Of a stretch of 64,000 nt of DNA, positions 11,275 through 20,497 are shown piece after piece (within the stretch, counting starts at the first letter, position 1; each line of letters begins with the position of its first letter). The DNA is from Mycoplasmopsis edwardii (GTDB taxonomy: Bacteria; Bacillota_I; Bacilli_A; Mycoplasmatales; Metamycoplasmataceae). The translations under genes were made by a program, and so were the position numbers. The stretch is taken from contig NZ_LS991951.1 in the NCBI RefSeq assembly GCF_900476105.1, forward strand, positions 496,001 through 560,000, given 5' to 3'. The notes below the pieces were generated by a model. It saw nothing but the letters and a program-made list of their open reading frames with translations, ran no database searches and was not told the origin of the DNA.

Positions 11275-11376
11275 TTTAAAACCTTTCTAATTTAGAGATT
11301 TAATGTATATATAAGTTTTTATATTATACCAAATTTTGAGACATTTTTGTTGGTTATAATTTCACTATTAATAATG

Positions 11377-11382
11377 TATAAT
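11377..11382 (+). promoter_or_regulatory. -10 box close to the S1-domain gene start
   Basis: TATAAT ends 9 nt before the ATG at 11392, leaving no room for a ribosome-binding site in the transcript; the mRNA is probably leaderless or nearly so. Confidence 0.5.
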
Positions 11383-11391
11383 TAAATAATT

Positions 11392-11748
11392 ATGATATAT
11401 AAAGTTGGAGATGTAGTTATTGGTAAAATAATCAAAATGGGAGCTAAATTTATAACCGTCAAATCAAGGGAAGGTTATATTTTTATCATTCACAAAAAAG
11501 AGTTAACTGACTTTAATAAAAAGTCTATTTGCGACATGTTTAACCTAGGCGAAACCATTAACTTTATTGCTCTTAAGTTTGATGAAGAAAGTAAAAGTGG
11601 TTTAGGAAGTTTTAAAAGAAATCACCCTAATGAATTAAAAGAAAATATTAATAACAAACTTAAAGAAACATCAAGTGGCTTTGAAAACCTATTAAAACAT
11701 GCAATGGATAGTTTTATGAGTGACGAAGGCAAAAATAAAGGTCAATAG
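11392..11748 (+). CDS. Small S1 RNA-binding domain protein
   Basis: A 118-residue protein whose first 75 residues form an S1/OB-fold domain: VGDVVIGKIIKMGAKFITVKSREGYIFIIHKKEL, then LGETINFIALKFDEESKSGLGSFK. The C-terminal 45 residues are Lys/Asn/Glu-rich and probably flexible. Proteins of this size (YugI/GSP13-like) bind ribosomes or mRNA in Firmicutes, but the exact role is not known. It is followed after 3 nt by the Pgi-like gene. Start ATG 11392 lies next to the -10 box, suggesting leaderless translation. Confidence 0.75.
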   Translation: MIYKVGDVVIGKIIKMGAKFITVKSREGYIFIIHKKELTDFNKKSICDMFNLGETINFIALKFDEESKSGLGSFKRNHPNELKENINNKLKETSSGFENLLKHAMDSFMSDEGKNKGQ

Positions 11749-11751
11749 TTT

Positions 11752-13023
11752 ATGAGTAACAAAGTAAAAATTACTTGAAATGAGGACGGTTTAGAAAACT
11801 ACTCAAATAAAAACCAAGAACTAATTGAACAAATTAAATCATTAAATTTTAAAGGTTCGGAAAACTTACACTTTGATGATATTGCAATTAATTATTCAAT
11901 TAATGGCATTTCAGAAATCGTTAAGTTTTGTAACAAAATTTATAAAAATGGAGTTGAACATTTAATTGTTTGAGCTTCACACAAAACCAAACAAAGCATT
12001 CAAGCATGTTTAAACTTTTTATTCGGTCAATATGATCCAAATGCAGAAAATAAGATTAAAATTTACTTTATTTCAGGTTTAGATGAATTAAGAGTAACAA
12101 AGAAAAAGTTAAATAAATATTTTCAAGAAGACGTTGATAATAAAATTGCTATTGCTTTTTTAGATGGATTCATTGAAGCAAGTCCAGAAAAAATTAATCA
12201 AATTATCAATATTACACTTTCTAAATTTAATGAAAAAACAAGTAGATTCTTAATTAAAAAATTAATTTATTTCATTGGTAAAAATGAATGATTAAAGTAT
12301 CTTGAAAATCATGAAATACCTAATGAAAACATCTTTTTAATTTCATCTGATATTCATGATAAATATGCATTTTTCTCAGAGATTTCATTAGTTATTTTGG
12401 CTACTCAAGGTGTTAATATACAAAAGTTAGTTGAAGGTTATAAAAACAGTGTTCAAAATATTTTTAATTATGACTTATACTTCAATTCAGCATTAAAATT
12501 AGCTTGATACTTAAGTCAAAATGACGGAAATATTAGAAAAGTTGAAAGACACAAATTAAGCCACATAAATCTTTTTATTTCATATGATACATTTTTAAAT
12601 AATTCTGCTGGTTTAATGTCTTATTTATTAAACTTTTCAACATTACAAAAAAATGCATTTTGCGATTTTGCGGCCTTCCCGGAAGATATTACTAAAGTTG
12701 GGCAAGCTGTTTTATCTGATAGTATTAGTAAATTAATAATCTATTTAAATTTTCAACAAAAAGAATATGATTTTCAACCTACATCATTAATTAGTGATGA
12801 AGATATGCTTTCAAAATACGAGCATGCATCTCTTCAACAAATTAACAAAAACAGTTTAAATGCCTTCAATGATTATTTACTTTCGTTTAATGATTATGTT
12901 GATGTTTTAAAAATTGATTTTGATAGAAACTCTGAAGAAGTCTTTGGTGAATTTATGTCAATTCTTTATTGAAGCAAGATATTTTATTGCATCATTAATG
13001 ACTTAAATCCATTTAAAACATAA
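11752..13023 (+). CDS. Divergent glucose-6-phosphate isomerase homologue lacking catalytic motifs
   Basis: An intact 423-residue frame with several UGA Trp codons. By-eye alignment to Pgi follows its whole length: HLIVWASHKTKQSIQACL at the first SIS-domain strand, SSDIHDKYAFFSEISLVILATQGVNI against DDVGGRYSVLT..GLLPIAVAG.NI, and a C-terminal EEVFGEFMSILYW..NPF block. The catalytic signatures are gone: GIGGS, SKSGTTTE, GESEGK, HSLGQ, the AH.DGG His and the terminal Lys are not conserved. The frame is open, so it is probably a pseudoenzyme or a decaying pgi rather than an active isomerase. Identity as a Pgi relative is inference from alignment by eye. Confidence 0.6.
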
Positions 13024-13046
13024 TTTATATGAAATATAAATAATGT

Positions 13047-13052
13047 TATAAT
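13047..13052 (+). promoter_or_regulatory. Extended -10 box of acpS
   Basis: TGTTATAAT (13044-13052) is a perfect extended -10; the ATG starts 7 nt after it, at the expected transcription start. Confidence 0.6.
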
Positions 13053-13059
13053 TAAAGTT

Positions 13060-13386
13060 ATGCTTAGTAATGGTGTTGATTTAACAACAATTTCTAGATT
13101 CAAAAATAAAACTAGTAAATTTGCACAAAGGATTTTAAGTCCTTCTGAATTAATAAAATATGAACAAATAAATAACAATAATCAGAAAGCTTTATTTTTA
13201 GCTAGAGCATGAGCAATCAAGGAAGCAATTTTTAAATGTGATAATCAATTTTATGATTTTGCAAAAATTGAATTAATTAAAAAAGATGAGAGATGAACTT
13301 TTTTAGATTTTAAAATAAGCATTAGTCACGAAAATGATTTGTTAATTGCTTTTGTCATAAGAGAACAAAATAATAAAGGAGAATAA
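13060..13386 (+). CDS. acpS: Holo-[acyl-carrier-protein] synthase
   Basis: A 108-residue phosphopantetheinyl transferase that attaches 4'-phosphopantetheine from CoA to a Ser of acyl carrier protein. The family blocks are visible: GVDLTTISRF (Mg/CoA-binding Asp), ILSPSELIKYE, the FLARAWAIKEAIFK helix with WxxKEA, and the SISHENDLLIAFVI strand. Two UGA codons (in RAWA and ERWT) are Trp and hide it from a standard-code search. It precedes plsC by 1 nt, which links it to lipid metabolism. Confidence 0.85.
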
Positions 13387-13387
13387 T

Positions 13388-14152
13388 ATGTCAATAAATG
13401 TAAGATTAAAAATGGTTTTATTCGCCATTCCATGACTTATTAGAATGCTATCTGTTAAGCGTTTAGCAAGAAAATATAGAAAAACACCAGAACTTGTACA
13501 TAGTTTTCAAAGATATAGCTTTCTTTTAGGATTATCAAAAAAACTTTTAAGATTGTATAACATTGATTTAGAAGTTAGAGGAAAAGACAACCTTCCTAAA
13601 AATGGTTCAGTAATTCTCGCTCCAAACCACAAATCATATACAGATGTTTTAGCTTTAATTGCTGCATTAGAAAAAGAAGAACATCAAGAAAATATTGAAC
13701 AAAGAATTCCGACATTTGTTGCTAAAAAAGAATTAGGGGATAAATTTAGTACAAAACATGCTTTAAAGTTATTAGATTCATTCTTAATTGACCCTAATGA
13801 TTTTAGAAAAAGTTTAAAAGTTTTAGGAGAATTTGCTGAGTTCGTAAGAAAAAATCAAACATTTGGTATCGTGTTTCCAGAAGCGCACAGAATTGAAAAA
13901 GAAGAACTTGGAGATTTCAAAGCAGGTGCATTTAAAGCTGCTTTACAATCATATTTACCTGTTGTTCCAGTTGCTATTTCTGGTACATTAAATTCATTTA
14001 GTTCAACTAAAAAAGGTAGAACAAAAGTTATTGTTTCATTTTTACCTGTGCTTAAAGCAAGAGAAATAATTGCACAAGAGCCATCAGCTGTTGCAAACAG
14101 AGTTAAACAATTAATCAGTAACGAATTAGAGGGGATAAAAAACAATGGCTAA
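13388..14152 (+). CDS. plsC: 1-acyl-sn-glycerol-3-phosphate acyltransferase
   Basis: A 254-residue PlsC-family enzyme that acylates lysophosphatidate to phosphatidate at the membrane. The NHxxxxD motif is PNHKSYTDVLAL, and the second block is FPEAHRIEKEE, where most PlsC have PEGTRS. An amphipathic or transmembrane N-terminus (MVLFAIPWLIRML) is consistent. ATG 13388 is used: AAAGGAGAAT precedes it and it lies in frame through a UGA Trp. It overlaps scpA by 8 nt. Confidence 0.88.
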
Positions 14153-14909
14153 AAAATACCAAGTCAATTATTCATCAGATTATGTTTTTAAATTAAATGA
14201 TTTTGATGGTCCATTAGATCTTTTATTATCACTTATTAAAGATAAGAAAATCGATATTATGGATGTTAACTTAATTGAATTAGCAACACAATATATTGAT
14301 ATTATTAATCAAATCAAAGAAACAGAAATTGATATTGCTGGTGATTATCTTTTAATGGCTTCAACATTAATTAACCTAAAAGCAAAAATGATTTTACAAG
14401 AACCAGGTGAAATTGATGAAGAAGTTGAAGAAGAGAAAAAAGTGTTCCTTCAAGACTTGATTGAATACCAACAAATGAAAAAAATTCAGGAAGCTCTTAG
14501 AACTTTCCAAGACAATAGAAATAATATTTTTATTAAAAAACAAAGTGATATTTTAGATTATATTGAAGACAGCGACGATGCAAAATTAGATGGTCACTCA
14601 AGTCCAATGACTTTAATCGTTACACTTAGAAAAATGTTCGAAAGAGTGTATGCAAAAGAATTAAGAAAAACTAAACTTGAAAAATTCAATATTACTCCAT
14701 CTGAAATGTTCCCATTTATTAAGGGATTATTAGCACAAAAAGAAAGAGTTGAATTCGAAGAGGTTTTTGCTCAACCATCAATCCAACACTTTGTTATTAC
14801 ATTAATAGCATTATTAGACTTAGCAAGACAACAATTCTTAACAATTAATCAAAATGAACAATTTGATACAATTTACATAACAAGAGGGGAATTCTATAAT
14901 GAAAAATAA
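14145..14909 (+). CDS. scpA: Segregation and condensation protein A
   Basis: A 254-residue kleisin subunit of the SMC-ScpAB condensin. The N-terminal helix motif FDGPLDLLLSLIKDKKIDIMDV binds the SMC neck, a central acidic/helical linker follows, and a C-terminal winged helix (FEEVFAQPS..HFVITLIALLDL) binds the SMC cap. It overlaps plsC and scpB. Confidence 0.95.
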   Translation: MAKKYQVNYSSDYVFKLNDFDGPLDLLLSLIKDKKIDIMDVNLIELATQYIDIINQIKETEIDIAGDYLLMASTLINLKAKMILQEPGEIDEEVEEEKKVFLQDLIEYQQMKKIQEALRTFQDNRNNIFIKKQSDILDYIEDSDDAKLDGHSSPMTLIVTLRKMFERVYAKELRKTKLEKFNITPSEMFPFIKGLLAQKERVEFEEVFAQPSIQHFVITLIALLDLARQQFLTINQNEQFDTIYITRGEFYNEK

Positions 14910-15477
14910 AATTTTAGAAGCTTTATTATACATTCAAGGTGATGAAGGATTAATATTAGAACAAGTAAAAGAAGTATTTAATTTAAACAATACTGCAGAA
15001 GCTAAAAAAGTTATGCAAGATTTTCACAAAAGCTACAATGATGAAGATAGAGGATTGAAAGTTGTAGTTTATGATGAAATTTACAAACTTGCTACACGTG
15101 AAACAGTTAAAGAATACGTTTCAAAATTAGTTACAATTGTAAGACCTAACAGATTATCAAATGCAGCAATCGAAGTAGCTGGAATTATCGCTTACAAACA
15201 ACCTATTACTAGATCACAAATTACAAAAATCAGAGGTGGTGCTTCATCTGACCAAGTTATTAATAAATTATTATTAAAAGGTGTTATTGAAGAAGTTGGA
15301 GTTTCACCAACACCAGGTAGACCTATTTTATATGGTGTTACAAGTAAATTCTATGATCACTTCAGAATTTCATCATTAAGAGATTTACCAAAAATGGAAG
15401 ACTTCAACTATATTGATGGAGTTGAATCAGAAAACAATGACTTTGATTTATTCTCAAGTCAACGTGAAGACAATTAA
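14899..15477 (+). CDS. scpB: Segregation and condensation protein B
   Basis: A 192-residue ScpB with two winged-helix domains that dimerises and binds the ScpA linker. Conserved blocks are ILEALLYIQGDEGL, LSNAAIEVAGIIAYKQPITR..I..IRG and the C-terminal GRPILYGVT. The start overlaps the scpA end by 11 nt, with AGAGGGGAATTCT upstream. Confidence 0.95.
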   Translation: MKNKILEALLYIQGDEGLILEQVKEVFNLNNTAEAKKVMQDFHKSYNDEDRGLKVVVYDEIYKLATRETVKEYVSKLVTIVRPNRLSNAAIEVAGIIAYKQPITRSQITKIRGGASSDQVINKLLLKGVIEEVGVSPTPGRPILYGVTSKFYDHFRISSLRDLPKMEDFNYIDGVESENNDFDLFSSQREDN

Positions 15478-15500
15478 TTGAACTTAGGTTCAATTTTTTT
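15478..15500 (+). terminator. Terminator after scpB
   Basis: TTGAAC-TTAG-GTTCAA followed by T8, directly after the stop codon. Confidence 0.85.
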
Positions 15501-15556
15501 TATTCCTTTTTTAGTTTCAACTTCCAGGTTTTTTATTTACTAAGTGGAGGGAAATT

Positions 15557-16294
15557 ATGAATAAAGCACTTTTTTATTATGCACACAAAAACAAGGGCAA
15601 TAATATTAAAATCTTTGATGCAATTAAAAATATTGAGAAAATTGATACAGATGAATTAAATACCTTGTTAACTAAGTATAAAGAACAAAAAGTTAACTTT
15701 GTTACTATATTAGACTATGAATACCCTTCAAGTCTTCTTTTTAGTTACAAACCACCATTTGTTTTATTCTACAGAGGTAATATAGATATCTTAAAAAAGT
15801 TAACCAAAGTTTATTTAGTAAATGAAGTGCATAATCAAAATACAGAAACAAATATACAAAACAACATTGAGCAACTAACGAAAAATACAACCCTTGTAAC
15901 AAATGGTTACAAAAATACAGAGGCAGAGTTTATAAAAGAATACAGAAAAAACAACGGAAAAATTATACACATCGCAAAAGGCGGAATTGATTCATTTAAC
16001 TTTGATGATTTTAATGAACAAAATGAGCTAGTAATTAGTCAATACCCAATTGAATCACATCCTAAGAGAGATTATTTTAAACAAGACAATTATTTAGCTT
16101 CATTGCTAGCAGATCAACTAATTTATTTTTCATCAATTGAAAATTCAAAAACACATAATTTAGTTAATTATTTTTTAAATGTAGGAAAAGATATTTCATG
16201 CTTTCCGGGAGTTGAATTAAACGATGGTAATAACCATTTAATTAAGCTTGGTGCAAGAATGATAACGTATATTGCAGAGGCGATAAGAATATAA
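15557..16294 (+). CDS. dprA: DprA/Smf-like DNA-processing protein (short form)
   Basis: A 245-residue Rossmann-fold protein related to DprA, which loads RecA onto incoming single-stranded DNA. YPSSLLFSYKPPFVLFYRGN matches the family signature before the Rossmann fold, and NDGNNHLIKLGARMI matches the C-terminal phosphate-binding G(S/N).LI..GA. The central glycine-rich nucleotide motif is weak (VTNGYKNTEAEF), and no C-terminal winged helix is present. GGAGGG lies ahead of the ATG. Natural competence is not documented here, so function in transformation is uncertain. Confidence 0.75.
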   Translation: MNKALFYYAHKNKGNNIKIFDAIKNIEKIDTDELNTLLTKYKEQKVNFVTILDYEYPSSLLFSYKPPFVLFYRGNIDILKKLTKVYLVNEVHNQNTETNIQNNIEQLTKNTTLVTNGYKNTEAEFIKEYRKNNGKIIHIAKGGIDSFNFDDFNEQNELVISQYPIESHPKRDYFKQDNYLASLLADQLIYFSSIENSKTHNLVNYFLNVGKDISCFPGVELNDGNNHLIKLGARMITYIAEAIRI

Positions 16295-16296
16295 AA

Positions 16297-16325
16297 AAAT
16301 AAGCAAATTAAATGCTTATTTTTAA
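16297..16325. terminator. Convergent terminator between dprA-like gene and rpmA
   Basis: AAATAAGCA-aattaaa-TGCTTATTTTT; the A and T flanks let it act in both directions. Confidence 0.75.
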
Positions 16326-16326
16326 A

Positions 16327-16587
16327 TTAATTTTTTCTTTCAGTGTATACAGAAACATACTTTCTATTTCTTCTGCTTTCGTATTTTACATATCCATCGA
16401 TTAATGTAAATAAAGTGTCATCAGCTCCACGTCCAACATTTTGTCCAGGGTGAATTTTTGTCCCTCTTTGACGATAAATAATTGAACCTGCTGTTGCAAA
16501 CTGTCCATCACCTAACTTAGCACCTAAACGTTTTGAGTGAGAATCACGACCATTTCTGGTAGAACCACCAGCTTTTGTTTTTGCCAT
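16327..16587 (-). CDS. rpmA: 50S ribosomal protein L27
   Basis: An 86-residue bL27, located at the peptidyl-transferase centre. It begins [20 protein letters not shown], i.e. the mature sequence. An in-frame TAG lies two codons before the ATG, so the N-terminal extension ending in FFA, which Firmicutes and several mycoplasmas carry and remove with Prp, cannot be present. The gene follows rplU after 7 nt, with no prp gene between them. Confidence 0.97.
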   Translation of the reverse strand: MAKTKAGGSTRNGRDSHSKRLGAKLGDGQFATAGSIIYRQRGTKIHPGQNVGRGADDTLFTLIDGYVKYESRRNRKYVSVYTERKN

Positions 16588-16594
16588 TTTCTAA

Positions 16595-16906
16595 CTATCC
16601 TTGAATTGATGTAATTTTTACACGTGTGTATGGTTGACGGTGACCAAGTTTTCTTTTGTGTGTAGACTTTGCATTGTGACGGTAAACAACGATTTTTTTC
16701 GCTCTCCCTTGTTTTTCGATAACACCTGATACGACTGCATTTTTCACTAAAGGTGAACCAATTTTTGAACTTTTTTCTGAAACAACAACAAGAACTTTAT
16801 CGAATTTGATTTCAGCTCCTTCTTGTCCTTCAACTTTTTCGATATAAATTGTTTGACCTTCTTTAACTAGAAGTTGTTTCCCACCTGTTTCGATAATTGC
16901 TAACAT
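16595..16906 (-). CDS. rplU: 50S ribosomal protein L21
   Basis: A 103-residue bL21 binding 23S rRNA. It has the beta-barrel start MLAIIETGGKQLLVKEGQ and the conserved C-terminal KRKLGHRQPYTRVKI. TGGAGG lies 6 nt before the ATG. It is preceded by a leader RNA that probably regulates it. Confidence 0.97.
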   Translation of the reverse strand: MLAIIETGGKQLLVKEGQTIYIEKVEGQEGAEIKFDKVLVVVSEKSSKIGSPLVKNAVVSGVIEKQGRAKKIVVYRHNAKSTHKRKLGHRQPYTRVKITSIQG

Positions 16907-16990
16907 GCAATACCTCCATTTAGTGGCTCGTCCTTAAGGTGAGTTATAAACTGCTTAAACCTGTTTGGAACGGTTACTATAAGAGTAACT
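16907..16990 (-). promoter_or_regulatory. Ribosomal protein L21 leader RNA
   Basis: A roughly 85-nt untranslated leader between a TATAAT (minus strand, 17001-16996) and rplU. It contains GTTAC...GTAAC near its 5' end and AAGGACGAGCCACTAA just before the ribosome-binding site, resembling the L21-leader family of Firmicutes by which excess L21 represses its own operon. Assignment is by memory of the motif. Confidence 0.65.
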
Positions 16991-17045
16991 TTCATATTAT
17001 ACAAAAAAGTTATTATTTTCAATATATAAATTCTAATTTTTTAAC

Positions 17046-17051
17046 TATAAT
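17046..17051 (+). promoter_or_regulatory. -10 box of rsmG
   Basis: TATAAT ends 7 nt before ATG 17059, placing transcription start at the start codon (leaderless). Confidence 0.5.
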
Positions 17052-17058
17052 TTTAATT

Positions 17059-17751
17059 ATGAAAATTATGTCTAAAAAAGATGAAATACAGCAACTTTGT
17101 GTACTAAATAAGTGAGATTTTACACTTTTTGAAAAATACGTCAATTTAATTGAAGAAAAAAATAAAGTAATGAATTTAACTGGTTTTACTGGAGAAACAT
17201 TATGAGAAGAAGGAATATGAGAATCTCTTATTTTCATGTTAAAAATAACAGAAAATCAAGAAGGCATTAATATCCTTGATGTTGGTGCAGGTGCAGGTTT
17301 TCCTTCAATTCCATATGTTTTAACTAAACCAAAAAATAAAGTTACCATTTATGAGCCATTGTTAAAGAGAGTTAACTTTTTAAAAGAAGTTATTGAAACA
17401 CTTAATTTAAGTGATTATGTAACAGTATATAGACAAAGAGTTGAAGAAGTTAAGGAAAAAAATATTTTTGAAATCGTTACTGCTAGAGCAGTCGCAAGTG
17501 TAAAAGGATTAATGATGTCTTCATTTCACTTAGTTAAAATTAATGGTTCATTAATAATGCTAAAAAGTAAAAAATATCAAGACGAAATCAATGAAGCTGA
17601 AAATATTCTAAAGTTAACTAAAAATAATATTGAAGTTTTAGACCTTGATAATGATTACAAAAGAGATAATAAAATTGTAAAAATCACTAAATTGAGGTCA
17701 ACACCAAGTCAATTCCCATTTAGTTGGAAAGATATTAAAAAACAACAATAA
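17059..17751 (+). CDS. rsmG: 16S rRNA (guanine-N7) methyltransferase RsmG (GidB)
   Basis: A 230-residue SAM methyltransferase that makes m7G527 (E. coli numbering) in 16S rRNA. NKVMNLTGF is the family's N-terminal signature, ILDVGAGAGFPSIP the SAM loop, and TARAVAS the strand before the catalytic region. UGA Trp codons at 17113, 17203 and 17218 split the frame under the standard code. The start is uncertain between ATG 17059 and 17068; the adjacent -10 box favours a leaderless start at 17059. A GNAT gene follows. Confidence 0.9.
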
Positions 17752-17760
17752 AGGAATAAA

Positions 17761-18585
17761 ATGAAAAAAATTGCTCTTGCTAAAGAAAGTCAAAAACAAA
17801 AAATACTAGACTTTTTATACAAAAAAGATCCTATTCAATATCTTTTCTTAATATCTGATATTGAACAATTTGGTTTGCAATCAGAAATTCATAATACTTA
17901 TGTTTTAAATGCTCCACATTCATTTGATGCAATTGTTATGAGTTTTTACAACAATTTATTAATTTTCAAAAAAGACGAAGCGAGAATCAGTCATGACTTC
18001 TTAACAAATATTATTAAAGAAAAGTCAATTAAAAATGTAATTTATGCTTCAAATTACTACAACGAGTTTAAATATTTTGCTAAAAAGAATGATTTAAATA
18101 TTAAAGTACATAAAGAATTTATTTTATCTTTAAATCAAAAAGACTTTTACTCAAATAATTACCTTGATAATCTCAAATCTATTAAAATTATTCAAGAAGA
18201 CTTGCAAGGTATTATTGACTCTAGATCAAAAATAAAAGAGTTTGAAAACTTAAGTGCTCAAGCATTAGATATTAACTTCCTTAAAGATTCATTTGAAAAA
18301 GGTTATTACAAAGGCTTCATTATTAAAGATAACAATCAAGTTGTATCACATGCTTCAACATCAGCAAAAGTTGATGGAGTCGCAATGGTTGGAGGAGTTT
18401 TTACATTAGATTCACACCGTCAAAAAGGTTACGCATACGATTGTGTGGTTAATTTATGCGACAATTTATTATGTGACAAAATAACACCTGTTTTATTCTT
18501 TGATAACCCAAATGCAGGTAAAATGTATTACAAAATCGGGTTCAAAGACTATTCAAAAATTTATGTAACTGAAATTATTGATTAA
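17761..18585 (+). CDS. GNAT-family acetyltransferase
   Basis: A 274-residue protein. The C-terminal half (about residues 140-274) is a GNAT fold: GFIIKDNNQVVSHASTSAKV, then VGGVFTLDSHRQKGYAYDCV, the acetyl-CoA pyrophosphate loop, and PNAGKMYYKIGFK, the typical last helix and strand. The N-terminal half also looks like a degenerate GNAT-like domain. The substrate is unknown. It follows rsmG after 9 nt and is probably co-transcribed. Confidence 0.75.
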   Translation: MKKIALAKESQKQKILDFLYKKDPIQYLFLISDIEQFGLQSEIHNTYVLNAPHSFDAIVMSFYNNLLIFKKDEARISHDFLTNIIKEKSIKNVIYASNYYNEFKYFAKKNDLNIKVHKEFILSLNQKDFYSNNYLDNLKSIKIIQEDLQGIIDSRSKIKEFENLSAQALDINFLKDSFEKGYYKGFIIKDNNQVVSHASTSAKVDGVAMVGGVFTLDSHRQKGYAYDCVVNLCDNLLCDKITPVLFFDNPNAGKMYYKIGFKDYSKIYVTEIID

Positions 18586-18716
18586 ATATATGGAAAAAAA
18601 TGTGAAAAAAGTAGACATTTTAAACTTTTGCCTCTATTTTATAGGACTTTTTATTTTGTAATGAAAAAAAATAAACTATAATAATGGAAATTAAATAGAA
18701 TTACTTAGGAGAAAAA

Positions 18717-19007
18717 ATGACAAAAAAAGAATTTGTTACTCAAGTTGCTGAAATGACAGAAGACACACTTAAATTAACACCAAAACAAGTTGATGAAGTT
18801 CTTGAAACAATGTTATTCGTTTTAAAAGAACAATTATTAGCTGAAGAATCAGTTAGATTATCACACTTTGGTATCTTCTCAACAGTAGTAAAACCACAAC
18901 GTACAATTATTAACAGATTTTCAAAACAAGAACAAGTTGTTCCAAGAAAACGTGTTATTAAATACAAACCTTCTAAATACTTACGCGACTTAGTTGACTT
19001 TAAATAA
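18717..19007 (+). CDS. hup: HU-family DNA-binding protein
   Basis: A 96-residue HU/IHF homologue that bends DNA and compacts the nucleoid. MTKKEFVTQVAEMT.DTLKLTPKQVDEVLETM forms the dimerisation helices. RLSHFGIFSTV leads to the DNA-binding arm RTIINRFSKQEQVVPRKRVIKYKPSK; the arm tip lacks the usual NP dipeptide. AGGAG precedes the ATG. It stands alone and ends at a terminator shared with recU. Confidence 0.9.
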   Translation: MTKKEFVTQVAEMTEDTLKLTPKQVDEVLETMLFVLKEQLLAEESVRLSHFGIFSTVVKPQRTIINRFSKQEQVVPRKRVIKYKPSKYLRDLVDFK

Positions 19008-19037
19008 TTAATTAAGTATTTATAAGGCCTTATATAC

Positions 19038-19070
19038 AAAAGCTTTTAAGTTCTGCTTAAAAGCTTTTTA
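19038..19070. terminator. Convergent terminator between hup and recU
   Basis: AAAAGCTTTTAA-gttctgc-TTAAAAGCTTTTT; a long symmetric stem suited to both directions. Confidence 0.8.
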
Positions 19071-19553
19071 TTACAATAAATTTAAAATACCAGGAAATTC
19101 TAAATATAAAAGTTCACTTTCGCTTTTTATTTCATCCAATGATACACTATTAAGACCTTGTTTAATTCATTTATTTAATGAACCAACTTTAACTTTAAAA
19201 AACATGTTTTGAGTTGCAAAGAAAATAATAACAAAAGCTATACCTCCATTTTTATCGATTAAATTTAAATAATCCAATTGATGTTGTTTAATATTTTTAA
19301 AATCGAATCTTTCAATATTGCAACTCTTAGCTTCAAAACAAACAAATTTACCTTTAAACATACCGATATAATCAACTGTTGACTTTTTGCACAATTTTGC
19401 ATTTTGTAACTCAAGGTTATTATTTCTCTCCTTTATAGAGCTAAAAACAATGGGTAAACCTTTCTTTTCAATAAATGCATAACTTGATATTCAATAGTTT
19501 TCAATTGTGATATTAATGATTTTTTCTAAAAACATACCGCGATTTTTATTCAT
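19071..19553 (-). CDS. recU: Holliday junction resolvase RecU
   Basis: A 160-residue RecU, shorter than the ~200-residue Firmicute form. The signature N-terminus NRGMFLEKIIN is present, followed by VDYIGMFKGKFVCFEAKS with the PD-(D/E)xK catalytic Glu-x-Lys, and the HQLDYLNLI..GGIAFVIIFF block. UGA Trp codons split it. It resolves recombination junctions in the Gram-positive lineage where RuvC is absent. It is convergent with hup and divergent from tpiA. Confidence 0.88.
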
Positions 19554-19641
19554 ACAATATAACGATAAAAAATTAAATGAAAAAATACAAAAAACAAACT
19601 AATTTGCTAAAATTGATTTATATATTTTATATGGAGGACTT

Positions 19642-20376
<735 letters not shown>

Positions 20377-20382
20377 TTATAA

Positions 20383-20406
20383 GACTCGCTCTGGCGAGTT
20401 TTTTTC
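20383..20406 (+). terminator. Terminator after tpiA
   Basis: ACTCGC-tctg-GCGAGT followed by T6. Confidence 0.85.
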
Positions 20407-20497
20407 ACATTTGTGGAAAAATTTCCAATTAAATAATTATTTTCCAGCCATATAGGTAATTATTTGATACAATAAATTTTATTAATTAGGAGAAACT

